Source: Hyphomicrobiales bacterium (GTDB taxonomy: Bacteria; Pseudomonadota; Alphaproteobacteria; Rhizobiales; Beijerinckiaceae). Taken from it: DNA of 25,380 nt. The stretch is from assembly GCA_027489835.1 (NCBI GenBank), contig JAIXZF010000082.1, forward strand, positions 1 through 25,380, given 5' to 3'. Under the pieces are notes generated by a model. The model did not search any database, was not told where the DNA came from, and saw only the letters and a list, made by a program, of their open reading frames with translations. The stretch's first letter is position 1, and each line of letters starts with the position of its first letter. Below are positions 14,760 to 21,300 of the stretch, in pieces. The position numbers were made by a program, and so were the translations under genes.

Positions 14760-15106
14760 CCGACTTCCCCCGGCCTCGGAGCGTGGAGACGCACCGGCTG
14801 CTCGCGGGGCTCGAAGTAGCGGCAGGCCCATGCCGAATGCGGCACCTTCGGGGTGCTCTTCGACGCCGCCTTGCCCTTCATGCGGACGTAGGCATCGCAC
14901 ACGCTGTCCTTGAGCGCGCCGCGGTGAGACATCTTGTCGGCGTGCCAGCCGTTGGTCAGCCAATGCTCGCAGCCGCGGCACGTCTGCCCGGGCGGGCCGG
15001 AGCCGGCGAAGTGCGCCATCCCGACGTAGGTCATGGCGCGGCGGCGGCTCTCATCATCGCCCTCGGGGCGCGTGAGGTAGTCGGAGAACGCGATCTTGCT
15101 GGCCAT
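14756..15106 (-). CDS. Hypothetical Cys4 putative zinc-binding phage protein
   Basis: A 116-aa protein with four cysteines arranged C43-x2-C46 (QTCRGCEHW), C70 (DSVCDAYVRM) and C95 (WACRYFE). This arrangement could hold a zinc ion. The N-terminal half contains IAFSDYLTRP and TYVGMAHFAG, a pattern I associate with small proteins of alphaproteobacterial phages, though I know no function for them. It starts at 15106 in a TGATG overlap with the upstream stop, with GGAGG eleven bases upstream. A nucleic-acid or protein-binding role is possible but unproven. Confidence 0.7.
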   Translation of the reverse strand: MASKIAFSDYLTRPEGDDESRRRAMTYVGMAHFAGSGPPGQTCRGCEHWLTNGWHADKMSHRGALKDSVCDAYVRMKGKAASKSTPKVPHSAWACRYFEPREQPVRLHAPRPGEVG

Positions 15107-15330
15107 CAGTGGGAAGCCTCCTTGAGCTTGCGGACGGCGACCTGAGCGGTCGAGTTCGCGCAGGCCTCGATATCTTTCGGGGTGCTGGCGCAGGAGATCC
15201 AAGCCTCGCGCCCGGCGTCGTCGCGGACCAGAAGCCGCTGGTATCCACGGGGCTGGCGGTGCCGCTCGACCAGCGTGATGCCACGGCGCGCGAGGCGCTC
15301 CTCGACCATGCGGGTGAGGCGCTGGCTCAT
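15106..15330 (-). CDS. Hypothetical phage protein (74 aa)
   Basis: A 74-aa basic protein: LTRMVEERLARRGITLVERH is helical, then GYQRLLVRDDAGREAWISCA is a beta hairpin, followed by a C-terminal helix (AQVAVRKLKEAS). The helix-hairpin-helix order resembles small nucleic-acid-binding folds, but no known motif is present. ATG 15330 overlaps the upstream TGA by 4 nt and the stop overlaps the next ATG by 1 nt. Confidence 0.65.
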   Translation of the reverse strand: MSQRLTRMVEERLARRGITLVERHRQPRGYQRLLVRDDAGREAWISCASTPKDIEACANSTAQVAVRKLKEASH

Positions 15331-15590
15331 GCCGGCCTCCGCTGGCGCTTGGGCTGGCCGGGCTCGTCCCCCTTGGGGACCGCAACCGGGTCGAACCATG
15401 CCACCCCGGCCAGCTTGCCGTCGGTGTAGTAGAGCCGCGCGTCGCAGCCCTCGATCTTGTAGGTGCGCCCGGGCTTGGTCATCGCCCAGCGCCGGCCGAA
15501 CACCTGAAGGCCAAGCGAGGCGGCCTCCATGCGCGGGACCGGCATGTAGTCCTTGGGCGGAAAGCCCTTCATTTCGACGTAGATCATCAT
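15327..15590 (-). CDS. Hypothetical phage protein (87 aa)
   Basis: An 87-aa protein with an N-terminal MMIYVEMKGFPPKDYMPVPR, then strand-rich segments (LGLQVFGRRWAM, RLYYTDGKLAGVAWFDP) and a Lys/Arg/Pro-rich tail. Either of two adjacent ATGs (15590 or 15587) can serve as start, overlapping the upstream TGA. It looks like a small beta protein with a basic tail. No function can be given. Confidence 0.65.
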   Translation of the reverse strand: MMIYVEMKGFPPKDYMPVPRMEAASLGLQVFGRRWAMTKPGRTYKIEGCDARLYYTDGKLAGVAWFDPVAVPKGDEPGQPKRQRRPA

Positions 15591-15796
15591 GGCTGAAGCC
15601 CCATGCGGATGCGGCGGGTGGCGAGGATCTGGTCGGCGGCCTCGCAGATCACGGCGGCGGCGAAGACGGTCTTCGCGTTGGGCTCGTGGCGGGCAATGAG
15701 ATCGCGAAGCTCTTTGTCGCTGCGCTGGCCCATGCTCAGGCCACGCGCAGCCGACCAGAGATCGGAAGCGAGGATCGGGCGGAGCTTCGGGGGCAT
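15587..15796 (-). CDS. Hypothetical helical phage protein (69 aa)
   Basis: A 69-aa, mainly helical protein: ASDLWSAARGLSMGQRS, DKELRDLIARHEPN and AKTVFAAAVICEAADQILAT. The hydrophobic helix in the second half is short and has acidic residues, so it is not a clear membrane segment. It begins one base after the stop of the 30-aa membrane peptide gene. No known family recognised. Confidence 0.65.
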   Translation of the reverse strand: MPPKLRPILASDLWSAARGLSMGQRSDKELRDLIARHEPNAKTVFAAAVICEAADQILATRRIRMGLQP

Positions 15797-15797
15797 G

Positions 15798-15890
15798 TCA
15801 GCCCCCGAAGGCCATGGCGGCCACGATCACCGCGGCGCAGAAGGTCAGGATCGAGGCGGCCTCAAAAATCAAGCGCAGCGTCAGGGCCAT
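15798..15890 (-). CDS. Small single-pass membrane peptide (30 aa)
   Basis: The frame reads MALTLRLIFEAASILTFCAA then VIVAAMAFGG, a 30-residue peptide that is almost wholly one hydrophobic transmembrane helix with a single Arg near the N-terminus. The ribosome binding site AGGAG lies seven bases before the ATG, better than for most neighbours. It is the first gene of the first minus-strand unit, and its TGA is one base before the next ATG. Possible roles include a holin-like or antiholin peptide, membrane stress or exclusion factor. None is demonstrated. Confidence 0.7.
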   Translation of the reverse strand: MALTLRLIFEAASILTFCAAVIVAAMAFGG

Positions 15891-15935
15891 GTGGCCTCTC
15901 CTCTTGTGGGCCGCGTCCTGTGCGGCTATGAGAGT

Positions 15936-15963
15936 GTTATAGCGCGTGGCGCTCACTCTGCAA
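15936..15963 (-). promoter_or_regulatory. Putative promoter for minus-strand unit 1
   Basis: On the minus strand TTGCAG (-35, 3 of 6) and TATAAC (-10, 5 of 6) are 16 bases apart. The 13-bp palindrome AGCGCGTGGCGCT (15941-15953) lies next to the -10, and operator copy C is 9 bases upstream of the -35. It is about 45 bases before the 30-aa membrane peptide gene. Confidence 0.55.
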
Positions 15964-15972
15964 AGGGGAAAG

Positions 15973-15988
15973 TATCATAACGATGATA
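15973..15988. promoter_or_regulatory. Operator-like palindrome, copy C
   Basis: TATCATAACGATGATA has perfect arms TATCAT and ATGATA around AACG. It sits between the divergent minus-strand unit 1 and the MuF-type head gene at 16004, so one bound protein could control both directions. A run of T follows it. Confidence 0.65.
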
Positions 15989-16003
15989 TTTTTTTAGGGC
16001 AGC

Positions 16004-17167
16004 ATGGCGCACCCCATCCATCGCCTCTTCCTCCCCGCGCCGGGCCAGAAGCTCCGGCAGCCCCAGATCGCGCCGGAGTGCGTCTCCGTCAGCAAGGCCA
16101 GCCGGCGCGAGGACATGACCGAGGCCGAGAAGATCGCCGCCAAGCTGGAGCCCAAGCTCGCGAAGGCCTTCTTCAAGCTCCTCGCGACCATGCAGGAGGC
16201 GGTCAACCTTCAGGCCCTCGCCGACGCGCTGGCGTCCGGGGATATCGGGAAGGTGCTCTCGCTGATCGTGAACGCCGACACCGGGATGGCTGACGAAGAG
16301 GTCGAGAAGATCATCCAAGAAGCCGTCTGGGGCGGCGCGGCGTTGGCGGCCTCGCAGATCAACGCCCGCGTGACCGGGGCCTACTTCGCCTTCGACCGGC
16401 TCAACCCCCGGCTCATCTCGTGGCTCAAGGGCTACTCGCTCTCGCTCATCCGCCAGATCACGGACGAGACGAAGGAGAGCATCCGGGACAAGCTGATCTC
16501 GGGCATGACGAGCGGCAGCAACCCGGTCGAGGTGGCGCGCGAGATCAAGGGGGCCATCGGCCTCACGACCCGGCAGCAAAAGGCCGTCTCCAACTTCCGC
16601 AAGGAGCTTCAGACGTTCCACGAGCGCAAGGGCGCGAAGGCGTGGAACCTCGGGGGCAAGATCGACCGGGTGAACGGGCGGCAAGTCTTCAAGCCGGGCT
16701 CGGACGGCACGCCGAAGGACGCGGTGGATGAGCGCCGGCTGCGCGACTTCCGCTTCGACGGCCAGCTTCAGCGCGCCATGGGCACCGGCAAGCCCCTGAG
16801 CAAGGAGCAGATCGACCGGATGGTCGCCGCCTATGAGCGGAAATATCTGCGCTATCGCTCCGAGGTGATTGCTCGCACCGAGGCGCTGCGCACCACGAAC
16901 TACGGGGTGCAGGACGCATGGCGGCAGGCCATCGAGACCGGCAAGGTGGTCGAGAACCAAGTCCGTCGCATGTGGATCGTGGCCAAAGACGAGCGCCTGT
17001 GCTCGGTGTGCGCGCCGATCCCGGGCATGAACCCGAAGCGGGGCGTCCCCTTCGGCAAGCCCTTCGCAACTCCCCGCGGTCCCTCCATGGTGCCGCCGAT
17101 CCATCCGAACTGCCGCTGCACGCTCTTCCTGCGCCAGTGGGAGCCGGAGCAACTGGCCAATGGGTGA
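16004..17167 (+). CDS. Phage minor head protein, Mu F/SPP1 gp7-like
   Basis: This 387-aa protein is a probable minor head or head-morphogenesis protein that works with the portal during capsid assembly and is carried inside the particle. The C-terminal domain is diagnostic: IARTEALRTTNYGVQDAW, then DERLCSVCAPIPG (C333, C336), then PPIHPNCRC (His367, C370, C372). The N-terminal two-thirds is alpha-helical, with repeated amphipathic segments. No strong ribosome binding site precedes ATG 16004; AGGG is the best candidate. It is unusual that this gene is separated from the portal by about 12.5 kb of other genes. The next gene overlaps its end by 8 bases. Confidence 0.9.
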   Translation: MAHPIHRLFLPAPGQKLRQPQIAPECVSVSKASRREDMTEAEKIAAKLEPKLAKAFFKLLATMQEAVNLQALADALASGDIGKVLSLIVNADTGMADEEVEKIIQEAVWGGAALAASQINARVTGAYFAFDRLNPRLISWLKGYSLSLIRQITDETKESIRDKLISGMTSGSNPVEVAREIKGAIGLTTRQQKAVSNFRKELQTFHERKGAKAWNLGGKIDRVNGRQVFKPGSDGTPKDAVDERRLRDFRFDGQLQRAMGTGKPLSKEQIDRMVAAYERKYLRYRSEVIARTEALRTTNYGVQDAWRQAIETGKVVENQVRRMWIVAKDERLCSVCAPIPGMNPKRGVPFGKPFATPRGPSMVPPIHPNCRCTLFLRQWEPEQLANG

Positions 17168-17600
17168 GGAGCGCCCTCGCTACGAAACGTCAGAAGACCT
17201 TGAGCGCGAGGTCGACGTGGTGCGCCGGCTGGAGGAGCGGTGGAAGGCGGAGGCGATCAAGCTGCCGACCTCATACCGCCTCGACTACGTCTTCGTCCGC
17301 GATGGCAAGGAGGTGCGCTCTTTCTGCGAGGTCAAGGTGCGCCGCTACTCGTGGGAGGAGATCGACCGCATGGGCGGCTACATGATCTCGCTGGCGAAGT
17401 GGACGGCGGCCGAGGCCTTCTGCTCGATCTCGGGCCTGCCCTTCATCCTCGCGGTGAGCGCGGCCCGCGAGATCCGCTTTGCCTCGATCCGCACCTTCGA
17501 GCATGACGGCGTCGTCCATGGCGGGCGAGCCGACCGGGCTGATTGGCAGGACAAGGAGCCGATGGTCCTGTTCTCGGTGGCCCGCTTCAGGCCGCTCTAG
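17160..17600 (+). CDS. Putative PD-(D/E)XK nuclease-like phage protein
   Basis: This 146-aa protein carries the pattern of a small restriction-endonuclease-like fold: acidic helix LEREVDVVRRLEERW with Glu, then YRLDYVFVRDGKE (D42) and CEVKVR (E57-x-K59), followed by a helix SWEEIDRMGGYMISLAKW. D42...E57-x-K59 is the PD-(D/E)XK spacing. It may process phage DNA or degrade host DNA, or it may be a catalytically dead structural relative. It overlaps the MuF gene by 8 bases (ATGGGTGA), so it is coupled to a virion gene. Assignment is by motif only. Confidence 0.6.
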   Translation: MGEERPRYETSEDLEREVDVVRRLEERWKAEAIKLPTSYRLDYVFVRDGKEVRSFCEVKVRRYSWEEIDRMGGYMISLAKWTAAEAFCSISGLPFILAVSAAREIRFASIRTFEHDGVVHGGRADRADWQDKEPMVLFSVARFRPL

Positions 17601-17615
17601 GGCTTCCCGCCCTAG
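17597..17615. terminator. Putative bidirectional terminator hairpin
   Basis: CTAGGGC-TTCCC-GCCCTAG forms a perfect 7-bp stem with a 5-base loop between two convergent genes. The plus-strand TAG and the minus-strand TAG are each inside one arm. A short run of four T follows shortly after on the plus strand. Terminator function in both directions is inferred. Confidence 0.5.
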
Positions 17616-17812
17616 GGCCGTTTTGCGGGGTCATCCCCGCCCATCGTCATGAAGAAGCCGGAGGCCACCGCGCGAATGATGCGCGCCGTGGTGCGCAGCG
17701 CCGTCTCGCCGGCCACGGACCAGCACGAGCCGGCCATCTCCTCAAGCTCCCGTGAGAGAGCCGTCAGCCGGGCATAGACATCGAGGTCCGATATCGAGCG
17801 TGGCGCGCGCAT
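17612..17812 (-). CDS. Hypothetical small helical protein (66 aa)
   Basis: A 66-aa protein: ISDLDVYARLTALSRELEEM is amphipathic helix and likely coiled coil, followed by TALRTTARIIRAVASGFFMT and a short polar tail. Its composition is balanced, unlike the Arg/Pro-rich readings of other frames here. It has no visible ribosome binding site before ATG 17812, so it could be leaderless. It is divergent from the lipoprotein gene, with operator copies D and E between or just beyond them, and convergent with the upstream nuclease-like gene. Confidence 0.5.
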   Translation of the reverse strand: MRAPRSISDLDVYARLTALSRELEEMAGSCWSVAGETALRTTARIIRAVASGFFMTMGGDDPAKRP

Positions 17813-17814
17813 CG

Positions 17815-17834
17815 ACAGACCGTGGCCCGTCTGT
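17815..17834. promoter_or_regulatory. ACAGAC-N8-GTCTGT palindrome
   Basis: A perfect 6-bp inverted repeat with an 8-base spacer, starting three bases from the minus-strand gene's ATG. It could be a second operator in the divergent region or a leader hairpin that blocks translation of that gene. It does not match the TMTCAY consensus. Confidence 0.4.
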
Positions 17835-17847
17835 CATAACAGCGCAA

Positions 17848-17863
17848 TCTCATAGCCATGAGA
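17848..17863. promoter_or_regulatory. Operator-like palindrome, copy D
   Basis: TCTCATAGCCATGAGA has perfect arms TCTCAT and ATGAGA. It lies between the small minus-strand gene and the lipoprotein gene. Confidence 0.6.
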
Positions 17864-17870
17864 AAATGGC

Positions 17871-17886
17871 TCTCATGGTCCTGACA
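17871..17886. promoter_or_regulatory. Operator-like palindrome, copy E
   Basis: TCTCATGGTCCTGACA, arms TCTCA and TGACA, 23 bases downstream of copy D. It ends 16 bases before the lipoprotein ATG I chose and covers alternative upstream ATGs. Confidence 0.5.
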
Positions 17887-17901
17887 TTGGCTGGGAAAAC
17901 G

Positions 17902-18306
17902 ATGCTCAAGATCCTGACGCCCGCGCTGCTCGCCGCCACCCTCTCGGGGTGCGCCCTGTTCCAGCCGGGCCAGCCCTCGACGTGCGAGGTCTCGACCGCT
18001 TCATGGGGCTGCTCACAGCGCGATGCGAGCCCCGCACAGGCCGCCGCTGCGCCGGCTGCTCCTGCCGCCCCTGCGGCCCCTGCCGCGCCCGCTGCGCCGG
18101 CTCCTGAGCCCGTAGCGCCGGCACCCGCACCAGCGCCGGAGAAGCCTGCCCCCGACAAGCCTGCCCCCGACAAGCCGGAGCCGGAGAAGCCCGGCAAGCC
18201 CGACAAGCCCGACCGCGACGGCAAGGACCGGGATGGCAAGGACCGGGACGGGAAGGATCGAGACGGCAAGGACCGCGATCACGGCGGCCACGGCCGAGAC
18301 AAGTAA
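17902..18306 (+). CDS. Repeat-rich phage lipoprotein
   Basis: This 134-aa protein has a type II signal peptide: a short basic start, hydrophobic core and lipobox LSGC with the lipidated Cys at residue 17 (MLKILTPALLAATLSGC). Position +2 is Ala, which in Gram-negatives favours outer-membrane sorting. The mature part is disordered: Ala/Pro repeats, then PAPDKPAPDKPEPEKP, then four DRDGK pentapeptides and a His/Gly/Asp tail. GGGAAA lies just before the ATG; upstream ATGs at 17866 and 17875 would give longer N-termini. Candidates are an o-spanin-like lysis component, which are often small proline-rich lipoproteins, or a lysogenic-conversion surface protein. No i-spanin partner is seen. Confidence 0.7.
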   Translation: MLKILTPALLAATLSGCALFQPGQPSTCEVSTASWGCSQRDASPAQAAAAPAAPAAPAAPAAPAAPAPEPVAPAPAPAPEKPAPDKPAPDKPEPEKPGKPDKPDRDGKDRDGKDRDGKDRDGKDRDHGGHGRDK

Positions 18307-18330
18307 GCCCACACCATCGGAGGCCCCGCC

Positions 18331-21300
18331 ATGACGCTCAAGAGCATGGTCCGTCGCATCGAGGACATGGAGCGTCGCTGGCAGGCCGAGATCGAGAAGC
18401 AAGCGCGCTGGCCCGCGGGAGCCCCGAACTCCAAGGGCGGCCAGTTCGCCCCGGAGAGCGGCGGCGCGGGCGGCTCGGGCGGCTCGGGCTCCAAGCCCAA
18501 GATCAACGCCCCGCAGTACGGCATCGGCGGCTTCGCCGCGGCGCAGCAACAGTATTTCCAAGGCCTCTACGGCGGGGAGCCGGCCGCACCCAAGGGGCCG
18601 CCGCCCGGGGCCAAGCCGCACCCCCAGAAGAACGACAAGGGCGAGCCCGTAACGGTGAACTATCCGACCAAGGCGTCGGACCCGCAGACGTGGAGCGATC
18701 CGAACTCGGCTGCCACCTTCGTGCCGGGCGGCAAGACCCCCGACGCGCTCAACGGCGTCTCGTTCTCCTCGTGGAAGGCCCCCGACACCATCGAGGGCTG
18801 GGCGAAGGCCTCGGGCCAGAACCCGAAGATCGACGCCGACTACCCCTTCGAGCACTCCCCGGGCAAGAACGTCGGCGCGGGCGTCATCATCCGCGAGCCC
18901 GATGGCCGGCTGTGGATAACCCGTCCGACCAACGGTTTCGGCGGCTACGACCACACATGGCCCAAGGGCACCGTCGAAGGCGGGCTCAACCTTCAGGCGT
19001 CCGCGATCAAGGAGGCTTATGAGGAGACGGGGCTCAAGGTGAAGATCGTCGGCGTGCTCGGCGACTTCGAGCGCACCACGTCCAAGGCCCGCTACTACGT
19101 GGCCGAGCGCGTCGGCGGCACGCCCGCGGACATGGGCTGGGAAAGCCAAGCCATGCGGCTCGTCCCGCCGGGCAAGCTCGGCAAGTACCTCAACCGCACC
19201 GTGGACAAGGAGATCGCCGAGGCCTTCGAAGGCGAGATGCTGCTCAAGCGGCTGGAGAAGGCCAAGGGCGCGCGCGGTGGCAAGTTCAACCCCGACCAGC
19301 CCCGGTGGCCCGCCGGCTCGCCGCTGGGCGGCCAGTGGATGAAGGTCGGCACGGACGGCATCATCCTGCCGCCCAAGATCGCCGGAGGGCTGGAGGGCAA
19401 GAACCCCGCCTACCAGAAGAAGGCAGACGCGGCGCACTCCTTCGCGCAGGCCAACGACAAGGTCGTCCTCGCTGCTACGCTGGTCGCGCTCGACACCAAG
19501 GTCAAAGCCGATGCGGCGGCCGGCAAGGCGTCGTCGCATGTGAAGTGGAACGCGCAGCTTCACCAGTACGTGGCCAAGCTCGTGGGCGACATGGCTGCCG
19601 GCCCGAAGGCTACGGCCAGCGCCGACGCGATCCGCGGCCCGCTCGATCTCTCCAAGCTCGCCATGGTCGGCGCTAAGCCGGGCGGCTCCAACCCCGGCGC
19701 GCTCTATGCGGACGGCAAGGGCGGCACGCTGCTCGTGAAGGGCAACCTCAAGCTCACGCAAGGCTCCGTTTCGGCCAAGACCAGCGACGACCGGGCGAAG
19801 AACGAAGTGCTCGCCGCCAAGCTCATCATCGCGGCGGGCGGCGGCGCTCCCGACATGAAGCTCGTGGATCTGAAGGGCCAGTACGGCGGCGGCCTCGGGG
19901 TCGCTTCCCGCATGATGGACGGGGTGATCGGCTTCAACCCGGCGAACGCCCTGCATGTGGCTGCCGCGCAGAAGGACTTCGCCCTCCACGCATGGCTGGG
20001 CAACTACGACGTGCTTGGCGTCGGCTACGACAATACGGTGATCTCGAAGGGCACCGGCAAGGCCGTCAACATCGACCCGGGCGGCGCAATCCTCTTCCGC
20101 GCGCAGGGCCTCCCCAAGGACAGCTTCGGGAAGGACGCTTCCGAGTGGGAGAGCATGCGCACCACCACCTCGGAGCAGAAGGCGGTCTTCGGCAAGATGA
20201 CCGGCTCGCAGCTTCAGGAGAGCGCGAAGGCTCTGGCCGCCATTGACGACGCCACGATCACCAAGCTCGTGGGCACCTACGGGCCGGGCGACGCCAAGGC
20301 GAAGGCCGACCTCACGGCCACGCTCATCGCGCGCCGCGACGCCATCCTTGAGAAGGCGGGGCTCAAGACCTTCACGATGGCGGCCGGCGTCTCGGTGGCC
20401 GAGCCTGCGCCCGCACCCGCGGTTCCGCGCATCAAGGACGTGGTGAAGCCGGCGGCCGGCGGCGGGCTCCCGACCGGGAAGCCGGCGTTCCTCGCCAGCA
20501 CGCCGTCTGCCGTCGCCTACTATGGCGGGCTCGCCGACAAGGCCACGGACCTCCACGCGGCCGGCGACCTCGCCGGGCTCAAGGCTCTCACGACCACGAA
20601 GAAGGGCACCCCGGCGTGGCCGGTGGGCTCTCCCAACGGCAAGATGATGGCCACCTTCCATGGCGCGCTGGTCGCCGATCTGGAGGCCAAGCAGGGGCAG
20701 GCCGTGCAGGCGGTCGCCTCGGGCGCTGCCACGATGGCGGCCGGCGGCAAGGTGTGGCAGGCCGAGAACGGGGTGCTCAACCCGGTCGCGGGCGGGGCCA
20801 AGTCCGGGCCGGTCTTCGACAACCTCGTGGGAGGCATGAGCACGTTCAACGCGGACAAGATCAAGGCCGCGATCTATGAGACGAACAAGAAGGAATTCGG
20901 GGTGAAGACGGCGGGGGCGGCTGTCGCCCTCTATGAGGCGAGCGGCCCCAATGCGTGGAAGGGGCAGCCTATCGCGACGATGATTAAGGCTGCCGAGAGC
21001 GGCGAAATGAATGTCCTTCTCGGGATCAACCCGGGAGGGAAATTCGGGGAAAGCCTGAAGACCAACCTCATCAACGCCCTCGCCACGACGATCACGAGCA
21101 CGCCGCCAGCGCAGGAGTTGGCCGATGCGATAGCCCCCAAGGGCATGCCCAAAGGCGCGATCAAGCGCATCATTGACGCGCACTACACCGGAGGCGGCGC
21201 AGGCGAAGACTTCATGTCCGGGATGCTGCCCAAGAACTCGCCGGTCAAGGATATCACCGACCTTGCCATGAAGGGCGACCTCGAAGGCCTCAAGGCCTAT

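Noticed and set aside
17752..17901. N-terminal extension of the lipoprotein
   Set aside because: It would read through two operator-like palindromes and a divergent gene start, and would bury the signal peptide.
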